64,000 nucleotides of DNA from Microbulbifer sp. YPW1 (lineage in GTDB: Bacteria; Pseudomonadota; Gammaproteobacteria; Pseudomonadales; Cellvibrionaceae), in assembly GCF_013367775.1 (NCBI RefSeq), contig NZ_CP055157.1, positions 2,435,001 through 2,499,000 of the forward strand, in the 5' to 3' direction. This document shows, in pieces, positions 9,489 through 17,223 of this stretch. Each line of letters opens with the position of its first letter. Within the stretch, counting starts at the first letter, position 1. The notes under the pieces are model-generated. The model worked only from the letters and a program-made list of their open reading frames with translations. It was not told the origin of the DNA and searched no databases. The position numbers and the translations under genes are program-made.

Positions 9489-11762
9489 TCAGCTGGCGAG
9501 CGCAAACTCTATTTTTCGACGCTCCATATCCACAGCGACAACACGGGCTTTGATCGTGTCGCCGATGGCAAAGCTTTTGCGGCGTTGTTCGCCGATCAGG
9601 CACTGCCGGTCGGCATCAAAGTGATAGTAGTCGTTTTTCAGTGCCGATATATGGATCAGTCCCTCGACCTGAATACCGTCAATCTCGATAAACAGACCGA
9701 AGTGGGTAACGCTAGCCACCACACCCTGGAATACATCGCCGACGAAATCCTGCATATATTCGCATTTCAGCCAGGCCTCCACGTCCCAGCTGGCCTTGTC
9801 GGCGCGGCGTGAGGCGTTGGAGCAGTGCATGGCCAGAGACTGCATGGCGGTTTTGCCATAGGGGTAGCTTTTGCCCGGGGCGAGGAGAGGCGCGCTGTCG
9901 AAGCGTTGTACCGAATCTTTGCCCTTGCCGATGATGAACTTCAGCGCCCGGCCAAGTGTAGAGCGCTGCTTGGACTGGCGAATCACCGAACGGATTGCCC
10001 GGTGCACCATGAGATCCGGATAGCGGCGAATGGGCGAAGTGAAATGTGCATAGGCGGAATAGGCGAGACCAAAGTGGCCGCGGTTGTCCATGCTGTACTC
10101 CGCCTGGCTGAGGGACCTCAGCAGCATGGTGCGAATGGTCTGCGCATCGCTGCGTTCACCAATCTGGCTCATGAGCTGGTCATAGTGCTCCGGGCGTGGC
10201 TTATTGCCGCCGGCGAGCTTGAGCCCCTTGGTGGTCAGGAATGCGCGCAGGGCGGTCAGCTTTTTGTCTTGTGGACCGTCGTGTACACGGTACAGTGCGG
10301 GCATCTTCTGGCGCTTGAGAAAGTCTGCGGTCGCCACGTTGGCGCTCAGCATGAACTCCTCAATCATCTTGTGCGCGTCGTTGCGGATTACCGGAATGAT
10401 CCGATCGATCTTGCGGTCTTCGGTAAACACGAATTGCACTTCGGACTTTTCAAAATCCAGCGCGCCGCGTTGGGTGCGCGCCTGCTTCAGTACCGAATAC
10501 AGATCGTGCAGCGCGTGAATGTGCGGTGCGGTTCCCTTGAGCTTGCGAGCAGTCTGCCGGCCCAGGCCGGAGTCGGGTGCAGTGATGAAAGCATTCACCT
10601 GGTTGTAGGTCAGCCGCGCATGGGAATGGATCACACCCTCAGAAAAGGTGTAGTCGGTCATTTTCCCGGTTTTGCTGATGGTCATTTCACACACCATCAC
10701 CAACCGATCGACATGGGGGTTGAGCGAGCACAATCCGTTAGACAGGGATTCCGGAAGCATCGGGACCACACGGCCCGGGAAGTAAACGGAAGTTGCGCGT
10801 TTCTGCGCTTCCAGGTCGAGCGCGCTCTCGGGCGCCACATAGTGGGACACATCCGCAATCGCGACGAACAGGCGCCAGCCACCGGATGGTGTTTGTTCGC
10901 AGTACACGGCGTCGTCGAAGTCCTTGGCGTCCTCACCATCAATGGTCACAAACGGCAGCTCGCGCAAATCGGCGCGATGCTGTTTGTCCGCCTCGGGTAC
11001 GCTGTCGCCCAGTTTTTTTGCCGCGCGCAGGGCATCCTGCGGCCACTGGTGTGGAATATCGTGGCTGCGGATGGCAACGTCGATTTCCATACCCGGGCCC
11101 ATGGCATCACCGAGCAGCTCGGTCACACGGCCGAAGGCATTGTAGCGGCGGTTGGGAAAGTCGATGATCTCGACGGAAATATACTGTCCGGGCTTAGCGC
11201 CCATCAGCTGGTCGCGATCGAGGTCGATCTCGTGGGATAGTCGGCTGTTCTCGGGCTTGAGGAAGTAGTCGCCTTCCTCGAACTGCAAGCGGCCCACCAG
11301 GTGGGTGGTCTTGCGTTCCAGCACATTGACGATCACACCGGTTTTACGCCCGCGCCGATCCACGCCACTAACGCGCGCCTCGACGATGTCTCCGTCGAAC
11401 ACAGTCAGCATTTCGTTATCCGACAGGAACAGGTCTTCAGCAGACTCATCGCTGTTCAGGAATCCGAAACCATCCGGATGACCGATGACACGTCCAGTGA
11501 TCAGGTCTTCAGGTTTGATGAGGCTGTAGCCTGCATCGCGATCGAATGCGATTTGGCCGTCGCGCTCCATGGCACGTAACCGGCGACGCAAAGCTTCTTT
11601 CTGCTCTTCGCTGGAAAGATCCAGCACTTTTGCCAGCTTTTTGCGGTCGAGTACTTCTTTGTTGTCTTCGAGCAAGCTCATAATGAACTCGCGCGCGGGA
11701 ATAGGGTTGCTGTATTTTTTGGCGTCCAGCGGATTAAACGCAGCTATTGGGGATTCGCTCAT
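9489..11762 (-). CDS. rnr: Ribonuclease R
   Basis: A 757-residue 3'-5' exoribonuclease of the RNR superfamily that degrades structured RNA. In E. coli it partners with SmpB-tmRNA in decay of non-stop mRNA. Domains in order are an N-terminal winged helix (about 20-80), a cold-shock domain (RVIGHPDGFGFL at 91-102), the RNB catalytic domain with IDGEDAKDFDDAV (274-286), and a C-terminal S1 domain ending RRKIEFALAS. It stops right after S1 and lacks the long Lys-rich tail of the 813-residue E. coli enzyme. The gene seems monocistronic, with a cold-shock gene 265 bases upstream on the same strand. Confidence 0.95.
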   Translation of the reverse strand: MSESPIAAFNPLDAKKYSNPIPAREFIMSLLEDNKEVLDRKKLAKVLDLSSEEQKEALRRRLRAMERDGQIAFDRDAGYSLIKPEDLITGRVIGHPDGFGFLNSDESAEDLFLSDNEMLTVFDGDIVEARVSGVDRRGRKTGVIVNVLERKTTHLVGRLQFEEGDYFLKPENSRLSHEIDLDRDQLMGAKPGQYISVEIIDFPNRRYNAFGRVTELLGDAMGPGMEIDVAIRSHDIPHQWPQDALRAAKKLGDSVPEADKQHRADLRELPFVTIDGEDAKDFDDAVYCEQTPSGGWRLFVAIADVSHYVAPESALDLEAQKRATSVYFPGRVVPMLPESLSNGLCSLNPHVDRLVMVCEMTISKTGKMTDYTFSEGVIHSHARLTYNQVNAFITAPDSGLGRQTARKLKGTAPHIHALHDLYSVLKQARTQRGALDFEKSEVQFVFTEDRKIDRIIPVIRNDAHKMIEEFMLSANVATADFLKRQKMPALYRVHDGPQDKKLTALRAFLTTKGLKLAGGNKPRPEHYDQLMSQIGERSDAQTIRTMLLRSLSQAEYSMDNRGHFGLAYSAYAHFTSPIRRYPDLMVHRAIRSVIRQSKQRSTLGRALKFIIGKGKDSVQRFDSAPLLAPGKSYPYGKTAMQSLAMHCSNASRRADKASWDVEAWLKCEYMQDFVGDVFQGVVASVTHFGLFIEIDGIQVEGLIHISALKNDYYHFDADRQCLIGEQRRKSFAIGDTIKARVVAVDMERRKIEFALAS

Positions 11763-11940
11763 AGTTTCCTCTCGGAAAGACCGCCAATAAGATTGCGCTT
11801 GGTAAAAACTTGAGTGATGTGTAAGGACAGATCAGGTGTTACTCGGCAAGGTATGCAGGCGGAGATTGCTCAACAGAGTTGAGTGGGGGTATTGCAGTCG
11901 GTGATTCAAACTGATTCCAGCCTGAATCGCCGAATTCTTG

Positions 11941-11989
11941 GTTGAGCTACCTTGCAGTAGCTCAACCGAAGAGGCCTAAACAGCCTCTT
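11941..11989 (-). terminator. Double hairpin downstream of the cold-shock gene
   Basis: Two adjacent stem-loops: a perfect 10-bp stem GTTGAGCTAC / GTAGCTCAAC (11941-11966) and AAGAGGC / GCCTCTT (11969-11989). They lie 39 bases after the cold-shock stop codon in the direction of transcription and are its likely terminator, though no long T-run follows. The rest of the 265-base gap to rnr should hold the rnr promoter. Confidence 0.5.
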
Positions 11990-12027
11990 AGAGCAGACCG
12001 CTACACGGCCTGCTTTAGCTCAATGGC

Positions 12028-12237
12028 TCAGATACAAACAATATTTTCAGCTTGCGGGCCTTTAGGGCCCTGAGTCACAGAGAACTCAACGGTCTGGCCT
12101 TCGGCCAGGGTCTTGAAGCCCGAGCTTGCAATCGCGCTGAAGTGCGCAAATACGTCAGGGCCAGCCTGTTGCTCAATAAAGCCAAAGCCTTTGGATTCGT
12201 TAAACCACTTAACAGTGCCGGTTGTTGTCTTGGACAT
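12028..12237 (-). CDS. Cold-shock protein, CspA family
   Basis: A 69-residue single-domain OB-fold protein that binds single-stranded RNA/DNA and melts mRNA structure. RNP1 (KGFGFI) and RNP2 (VFAHF) motifs are intact, with the usual TVKWFN start and GPQAENI end. A Shine-Dalgarno AGGAAA precedes the ATG. A promoter lies about 140 bases upstream, giving the long 5' leader typical of cold-induced csp mRNAs; cold induction itself is inference. Confidence 0.95.
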   Translation of the reverse strand: MSKTTTGTVKWFNESKGFGFIEQQAGPDVFAHFSAIASSGFKTLAEGQTVEFSVTQGPKGPQAENIVCI

Positions 12238-12376
12238 GATAATTTCCTGTAAACAAGTAGGGATACGCCTTCACGAGGCATGAATAGCAAAGAAAAGACT
12301 GGAATTTAGATGCTACAGGACGAAGAAAACGACGAAACTGAGGATTTAAACAAGAGACTTACTTTTAACTAGAGTC

Positions 12377-12405
12377 ACTGTAGGCCTCCCTGTGAGCTAA
12401 GTCAA
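12377..12405 (-). promoter_or_regulatory. Sigma-70 promoter of the cold-shock gene
   Basis: On the minus strand TTGACT (12405-12400) and TACAGT (12382-12377) are separated by exactly 17 bases. Transcription would start near 12370, giving a leader of about 130 bases. The rest of 12406-12625, up to the next gene on the + strand, shows nothing I can name. Confidence 0.65.
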
Positions 12406-12625
12406 AGCTTTTCTCAACCCGCCATCCTGCGGGGGCTGGAGCAGAGGGGATACCGGTAAGTCGCCAGATACGTGGAGTTCTGGAGCGTCATGACTCCCCT
12501 GAACCTGTCAGTCAGTGTTCGCCTGGTCACCGGGTCGAAACCCCCGAGAACGCAGCAATACGTGAATCGAGTAAATTTAAACGGCTATGGAAACCCTTGA
12601 AGTTCAATCCTGGAGTGCATAAAGG

Positions 12626-13512
12626 ATGACACCTTCCAGTCACAAAACTCGTTACCAGAACCGCTCCGTGGCGCTGTTGACGAAGCACGATAAAGCTACC
12701 GTGATCAGCCCGGCAATGGCAGAGCTCGGTCTCCACGTCGTGACCACCGATGCATTCGATACTGACAGGCTGGGCACCTTTAGCGGAGAAATACCGCGGG
12801 AACTGTCGCCGCGGGAATGTGCCGCGCACAAGGCGCGGCTGGCGTGCGAGCTGACCGGGTTGGATCTCGGGCTCGGCAGCGAGGGCAGTTTTGGCGGCGG
12901 CCCTATGCCCGGGCTGGTGAACTGGGATGATGAGATTCTGGTGTTCTATGACGCAAAGCAGGACCTTGAGATCACCGCCTACGCCTCGGGTTCACTGCAG
13001 GCGTTACGCGACTGGGTGGACCGTTTTCCGCCTGAGCAGGCATGGATACTGCGGCTGCCCGAGCGGCTGTACAAAGGTCTTACCGGCAAGGAATCACTGC
13101 GGGAAATACTTGCCGGGAAGGGCTTGCTGTCCAACGGGGAGATTGCCGGGGAAGTGCGCCTGGAACCGGATCTGCGCGCTATGCACTGCCCGAAACGGCG
13201 TTCTATATAGGGCAGGCGGCAGAGCAACTCTGCCAGCGATTGCAGTCGCTGTGCCCGACCTGTGTGGAGCCCGACTATTGGCAAACCGCCGTAGAGCGCG
13301 GACTGCCCTGCGCCTGGTGCAGTGAGCCAACGGAGCTGGTAAAAATACTGATAAAGAAGTGCCGGCAATGCGGCTTTACCGAGCGGCAGCCGGTGCACAA
13401 GCCCATGCAGACCCGGGCCAGTGCCAGCGGTGTAATCCGTAGCACGGTCACCGCTGCTGCGATTGGAGCGGGTGCGTACCACAAATATTTGCAGAGACTG
13501 AACTTTTTATGA
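12626..13512 (+). pseudogene. DUF6671 family protein, interrupted by a 1-base frameshift
   Basis: The first part (12626-13210) gives 194 residues that match the DUF6671 pattern as I recall it: RSVALLTKHDKATVISPAM at the start, the SEGSFGGGP signature, then EPDLRAMHCPKRRSI and a stop. The family continues with IGQAAEQL and Cys-pair zinc ribbons, and exactly that follows in the -1 frame up to 13512: IGQAAEQLCQRL, CPTC, CAWC, CRQC. One base therefore appears missing near 13200-13210. It could be a real inactivation or a sequence error. The last expected Cys pair is replaced by a hydrophobic tail. The end overlaps the start of the DUF429 gene (ATGA), so the two form a coupled pair. Function is unknown. 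Confidence 0.7.
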
Positions 13513-14294
13513 GTGTCGACACGCTCTTTGTGGGCTGGGATGTGGGGGGCTGGAACTGCGACAGCAATGCCAATAGTCGCGATGCGTTAGTAGTACTGGA
13601 CCAGGCGCGGAACCTGCTTGGCCGGCCCTGGCGGGGCAACCTGCGTGTGGCAATCAATGAGGCCGGCAACACGCGGGAGTGGGTGCAGACGCTGTTGCGT
13701 TACTGCGAGGTCGATCTTCACGACGATTGCCCACCCGTCGTCATGGCCATTGATACCCCCCTTGCTTTCTCACAGCCATTCCTTGAACTCATTAGCGGCC
13801 GCGGCGCTGCGGGTGATATTGGCAACTCCGCGGCTAATCCTTACCTGTTCCGCTACACCGAACACTTTCTGTTTCGGCATGGCCTGAAACCCCTGTCTGC
13901 AGTCAAAGACATGATCGGCAGTCAGGCCACCAAGGGGATGCACGTACTTGCGCGCTTCGCCCCGGAAGTCGCTGCTACCGGTGTCTGGTGCAACGGTTCC
14001 GCGCTTACCGCCTTTGAAGCCTATCCCTCCGCCTGCAAGTCATCGACAAGGGTGCGTGAGCTGTTGCAAAAATATCGCACGGAATCGGCACTCACTCAGG
14101 GCGAGGCGTGGGACATTGCGGGATTTGGTTTTGGTATTGATCACGAGGACAAGCGCGATGCGCTGCTGTGTGCGCTGGTTGCGTGGTCGTTTCACTCTCA
14201 ACCGGATGGGCTTTGTTTTCCCGGTTCAGGGGTGCCAAGGGGGGAGGGATGGATATTTGTGCCGGAGGATGCGCTGGGGGGGCGCGGGGAGTAA
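13509..14294 (+). CDS. DUF429 family protein, predicted RNase H-fold nuclease
   Basis: A 261-residue protein of the DUF429 type, a predicted RNase H-like fold. Visible motifs are an N-terminal acidic beta-strand (VGWDVGGWNCDS), a central AIDTPLAF, and a C-terminal HEDKRDALLCALVAW with the conserved Asp. These would supply an acidic metal site, but no activity is proven for the family. It has no convincing Shine-Dalgarno of its own, and its ATG overlaps the stop of the preceding DUF6671 frame, so translation is probably coupled. A hairpin follows at 14447. Confidence 0.7.
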   Translation: MSVDTLFVGWDVGGWNCDSNANSRDALVVLDQARNLLGRPWRGNLRVAINEAGNTREWVQTLLRYCEVDLHDDCPPVVMAIDTPLAFSQPFLELISGRGAAGDIGNSAANPYLFRYTEHFLFRHGLKPLSAVKDMIGSQATKGMHVLARFAPEVAATGVWCNGSALTAFEAYPSACKSSTRVRELLQKYRTESALTQGEAWDIAGFGFGIDHEDKRDALLCALVAWSFHSQPDGLCFPGSGVPRGEGWIFVPEDALGGRGE

Positions 14295-14446
14295 ATCGTT
14301 TGGTGTTTGGTTTGGTGATGGCCGGAGTCAATTACCGAGCATAACTTATTGATATATCAGAACTCTATCAACCGAAAGATATCCTGGTGTTCCTTTTATT
14401 CAACTCCACTACAATAGCTTAAGGAGTTGCACAAAAAAGCGACACA

Positions 14447-14477
14447 CAGCTAACGCCCGTTGAACGGACGTTAGCTG
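14447..14477. terminator. Hairpin between the converging DUF429 and GRDP-like genes
   Basis: CAGCTAACG / CGTTAGCTG (9 bp) encloses an inner CCGTT / AACGG pairing. It lies between two converging genes. Little T-run is present, so terminator function is moderate-confidence. Confidence 0.5.
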
Positions 14478-14495
14478 CTTTACCTACATGTGTCT

Positions 14496-15017
14496 TTATT
14501 TACAGGCCCCCTTCACGCGACAAGCACATTCAGATTGTACATGGCAAGCATGCGTATCTGAGTCACAGCGGGCGGGGTGAGCTGCGCCGGCTGGGTAAGG
14601 ACCAAAATGACGCTCGTACAGTTCGATCGTCTGATCAAAACTGTCCTGCAGAGCCTGCTGGTCATCCTCACCGTAAATCCCAAAATAAGGGTAGTGGTCG
14701 ATAAAGCGACCAAACACGGTATTGCAGTCCTGACGGTACGCGCGGGTATCGAGGATGTGGGCATGCCATACCTGGTCAACCAGCTTGCTGGGCACTAGGG
14801 ACACGCCAGGGTACATCTGCTTCAGGGTGAGGAAGCGGCGGTACTCTTCCTCTCCCTTATCCCAGGCCTCCTCGGTCATTTCGGCTTCTGCTGTTTGCGT
14901 AACTTTATGCTTCAAACGGGCGAAGTCCAGAGACGCTACGGCTGGGCTCAGTAAAGCCACTGTATTCAGAAGGGCAGGGTGAAACTGTTTGGTTTCAGAG
15001 TTGCTGGCAAGATTCAT
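14496..15017 (-). CDS. Glycine-rich domain-containing protein-like (GRDP/DUF1399) with Cys-rich tail
   Basis: A 173-residue protein. The core resembles the GRDP-like domain: FLTLKQMYPG, the signature VDQVWHAHILDTRAYRQDC, then HYPYFGIYGEDD. The conserved His and Asp of WHxHxxDT are intact, but the family's biochemical role is not known to me. The last 23 residues are unusual: five Cys (CDSDTHAC, CACRVKGAC) after a Pro/Ala linker, suggesting a metal site or disulphides. No signal peptide is seen. It is the last gene of a minus-strand set after the 48-residue protein, separated from it by a terminator-like hairpin at 15058. Confidence 0.6.
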   Translation of the reverse strand: MNLASNSETKQFHPALLNTVALLSPAVASLDFARLKHKVTQTAEAEMTEEAWDKGEEEYRRFLTLKQMYPGVSLVPSKLVDQVWHAHILDTRAYRQDCNTVFGRFIDHYPYFGIYGEDDQQALQDSFDQTIELYERHFGPYPAGAAHPARCDSDTHACHVQSECACRVKGACK

Positions 15018-15057
15018 AATTTTATTCCTTTAACGAATGACTAAGTTCAGTTGAGTG

Positions 15058-15078
15058 GCGCGGGCTTAACGCCCGCGC
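15058..15078 (-). terminator. Perfect 8-bp GC hairpin after the 48-residue gene
   Basis: GCGCGGGC-TTAAC-GCCCGCGC lies nine bases after the stop of the small gene, between it and the GRDP-like gene. It could terminate or attenuate. No strong T-run follows. Confidence 0.5.
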
Positions 15079-15086
15079 TCGTGTTC

Positions 15087-15233
15087 TTATTGCTTTGGTT
15101 TTTTATGATGTGCGGCTGCGCGCTCAGCGCGAGCGGCAAAACTTTTGGAGGGCACGCTGCCCCCGCTCTGCTTTGCGGTAGCGCTGGTGATGCGTGAAGC
15201 TGCTTTCTGAGTCATTGGTGTTTTCTTGGACAT
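15087..15233 (-). CDS. Small basic protein (48 aa) resembling 'seed maturation'-like bacterial proteins
   Basis: A 48-residue, Lys/Arg/Ala/Ser-rich protein beginning MSKKTPMTQKAASRI and containing SGGSVPSKSFAARAERAAA. This pattern matches, from memory, small bacterial proteins annotated with the seed-maturation (SMP) motif, whose role is unknown. AAGGA lies 9 bases before the ATG, supporting real translation. It follows the RelE/ParE-like gene by 51 bases on the same strand. That spacing suggests one transcript and raises the idea of a toxin partner; that is inference. Confidence 0.6.
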   Translation of the reverse strand: MSKKTPMTQKAASRITSATAKQSGGSVPSKSFAARAERAAAHHKKPKQ

Positions 15234-15284
15234 GCTTGCGTTCCTTTTTGAACATTAAGTGAGTATGTGGATGCGGTATGTGCA

Positions 15285-15551
15285 TCACCTTCGCTTAATG
15301 GTTGTGTCGAAACACTGGCGCGCAATCAGGCAGTAAGGGACCAGATGCGGACCGTGCTCGCGGTAGAGGAGGCGCCAGCCACGGCCGATCTTGAAGCGGA
15401 TGATGTGGGGGCTTTGCTTGATACGCTTGCCGCCGAGGCGGTTGAATGAGGCACCTTCAGTGAGCTGCTGGTGCAACTCCATTGCCCGTTGGATATGGCA
15501 ATCAGGGACCTGGTGTGGGCATTTAGACAGGACTTGTTGTAGAGAGATCAT
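15285..15551 (-). CDS. RelE/ParE-like toxin-fold protein
   Basis: An 88-residue protein whose second half (HIIRFKIGRGWRLLYRE ... CLIARQCFDTTIKRR) resembles the C-terminal sheet of ParE-like toxins of bacteriophage-type type II TA systems. The first half is helical. GGAG lies 8 bases before the ATG. No classical ribbon-helix-helix antitoxin is adjacent; the only small neighbour is the 48-residue basic protein downstream. It may be a toxin, an orphan, or a distant nuclease. Confidence 0.5.
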   Translation of the reverse strand: MISLQQVLSKCPHQVPDCHIQRAMELHQQLTEGASFNRLGGKRIKQSPHIIRFKIGRGWRLLYREHGPHLVPYCLIARQCFDTTIKRR

Positions 15552-15613
15552 TGTTTGGCTCCGTTTTTCGAGTTCGGAGCCAGTGTGTTCTCGTGCAATG
15601 CACTAAAAAGCGT

Positions 15614-16258
15614 TTATTGCAGAAAATCTAATAAATCGTCAAATTCCTTGGCTGCACGGTATTCCCGCTCTATCAAGTCACGGTATTGGAGCAGTCTTGG
15701 GTCAGTTGTGCTCATTTGTTGAGCGGAATCCCAGGCGGCTTCAAGATTACCCTCAAGATAATGCACCATCATGGCATCTCCGCTAGAGAGGCTGCTGTTC
15801 TGGGCCAATATCGCCTGCAGCAAGTCCAGCGGGCCGTCCAACACCAGCTGTGGGAGCGTCTCGAAAGGGTTGGCGAGCCTCTCTTCACGCAAATTTGTGG
15901 TGCCGGAGAGAACCCCAAGAAACCTCGCGACCTCAGGTTTAAGCAGGGAGATATCGACAATCGAACGCCGCCCAAGCAGGAGCGCGCTAAACAGCTTCGC
16001 CATATTCTGCCGGAACGCCTGATCCTCAAAGACCTTCTTCACCTTCTTGGGGTCAGGTAACAGCGCCTGAATAATGACCGCATTGTGCAGTGTCGTCAGT
16101 TGATCTCGAGGAATTGCTCTTGAATTGCGCTCGACAATCAGTTGGTCGTTATAAACGATCAGGCCATTGCGCATGAAAGAGCCGACCTTGTTCCTGAGGC
16201 CTTCGCGCTTTGATAGCTTTATGCCAAAGAGTTGTTCAATGGCCAGTGCCACCGACAT
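15614..16258 (-). CDS. Hypothetical cytosolic protein (214 aa)
   Basis: I do not recognise this family. The ATG at 16258 (MSVALAIEQLFG) is chosen because it falls 13 bases after the stop of the preceding gene; the frame extends further upstream inside that gene without homology-like character. The protein is mostly alpha-helical by composition, with LLPDPKKVKKVFED and a long Leu-rich C-terminal half (LPQLVLDGPLDLLQAIL, EFDDLLDFLQ). It has no signal peptide or membrane span. It is the third gene of a tight minus-strand set (17089 to 15614). Confidence 0.55.
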   Translation of the reverse strand: MSVALAIEQLFGIKLSKREGLRNKVGSFMRNGLIVYNDQLIVERNSRAIPRDQLTTLHNAVIIQALLPDPKKVKKVFEDQAFRQNMAKLFSALLLGRRSIVDISLLKPEVARFLGVLSGTTNLREERLANPFETLPQLVLDGPLDLLQAILAQNSSLSSGDAMMVHYLEGNLEAAWDSAQQMSTTDPRLLQYRDLIEREYRAAKEFDDLLDFLQ

Positions 16259-16271
16259 CCCCTGGTTCGAA

Positions 16272-16604
16272 CTAGCCGTCACAGGCTTCATCCAGTAACT
16301 GCTCTCTGCTGTGCAGATATTGTTCCGGGTCTTGCTTGGCAATATACAAAGCTTGCTGATACCACGGACTATCACAGCTATAGCCCTTATGCTTGACGTG
16401 CTCTTCCAGGATGCCACGGCAAATACCAGCGCGCATCGCTTCAGCGGGGGAGGTTGAAACGCTTGCCATCAAGTTTTTTTCGCCCCGGCGATCATAGATG
16501 GCCACATACTCCTGACAGCTGAGGATCAGTGTTTCGCCGTCGATATCTGCGGCGGAGCTATTCATGGCCATAAAGGCGGTAAACACAAGGAGGTATCTAA
16601 TCAC
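16272..16604 (-). CDS. Small exported protein with four Cys (Rap1a/Tai-like pattern)
   Basis: A 110-residue protein with a signal peptide (about residues 1-19, ending NSSAADI) and a mature domain with four cysteines (ILSCQEYV, AGICRGIL, YSCDSPW, DEACDG). Size, signal peptide and a Cys followed later by GICRG recall the Rap1a/Tai periplasmic immunity-protein fold, but the match is by eye and weak. Its GTG start overlaps the stop of the membrane-protein gene (GTGA), so translation is coupled. Confidence 0.55.
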   Translation of the reverse strand: MIRYLLVFTAFMAMNSSAADIDGETLILSCQEYVAIYDRRGEKNLMASVSTSPAEAMRAGICRGILEEHVKHKGYSCDSPWYQQALYIAKQDPEQYLHSREQLLDEACDG

Positions 16605-17089
16605 TGCGCGAGCCCCTCTGTGCTTGAACTCTCAGTTACTGTTTGTTTGGCTGGGAGCTTGGGTGCTGCCCAATAAAAGCAGAGCTGAAGCACAATCAGA
16701 TCCAGCCACTGCATTCGATTACTATTCTTAGCCATGAATTGATTGAGCTCATCAATCTCTGCGCCTTTCAGAAGGAAAAAGATAGCCAGGCATAAGAGTG
16801 CCAGATTTACCCAGCCAATATTCCTTAACGGGCGATAGATAACACTGGTCCACTTCAATTGCGCTGCCTTGGACGCCGTGAGATGACGGCTAATGAGTGA
16901 AAGCAGCAGCAGACTAAACACGATCTCCAGAAGCGACAGCTCAGAGAAAGTAAAGTTGCCTTCGAAAAAATCCACAAAGGTATAAACCAGGGAGGCTAGG
17001 CCTATGCACAGCAGCAGGCTTTGGCCGAGAAAGAGTAGGGTGGCTTTCGCCCAATGTTTAACGCCCTTGGGCTGATTGCTCTCTGTCAC
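16601..17089 (-). CDS. Small integral membrane protein (162 aa), unknown family
   Basis: Hydrophobic stretches are seen near residues 15-40 (LLFLGQSLLLCIGLASLVYTF), 50-68, 90-108 (LALLCLAIFFLLK) and 128-143, suggesting three or four membrane helices with short polar loops. I do not recognise the family. It heads a three-gene set with overlapping or close spacing: membrane protein, exported Cys protein, cytosolic protein. Base composition is more AT-rich than the surrounding core genes. Confidence 0.6.
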   Translation of the reverse strand: MTESNQPKGVKHWAKATLLFLGQSLLLCIGLASLVYTFVDFFEGNFTFSELSLLEIVFSLLLLSLISRHLTASKAAQLKWTSVIYRPLRNIGWVNLALLCLAIFFLLKGAEIDELNQFMAKNSNRMQWLDLIVLQLCFYWAAPKLPAKQTVTESSSTEGLAQ

Positions 17090-17121
17090 TTACGTACTTC
17101 CAAATCATTGAGTCAAAAGAA

Positions 17122-17223
17122 TTAGTCAACAGGCCAGTAGATCCGCACGAGCGGTATCAGCGCCCGGCCTTCAAGGTCGAAACTCTCATAGTGGCTGCCG
17201 ATTAAATCCGCCTGCTTCTTACC
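17122..17223 (-). pseudogene. Possible C-terminal remnant of a deleted gene
   Basis: Between the DUF262-HNH gene and the membrane-protein gene, one frame reads an unbroken protein-like segment of 33 residues (GKKQADLIGSHYESF ... LIPLVRIYWPVD) ending in TAA, but it has no start codon and is preceded by a stop. It looks like the tail of a gene whose body was lost when the neighbouring genes arrived. The parent family is not recognised. It could also be chance. Confidence 0.25.

Noticed and set aside
9825..11240. A 471-residue + frame opposite rnr
   Set aside because: Antisense of RNase R; no recognisable motif and no ribosome site.
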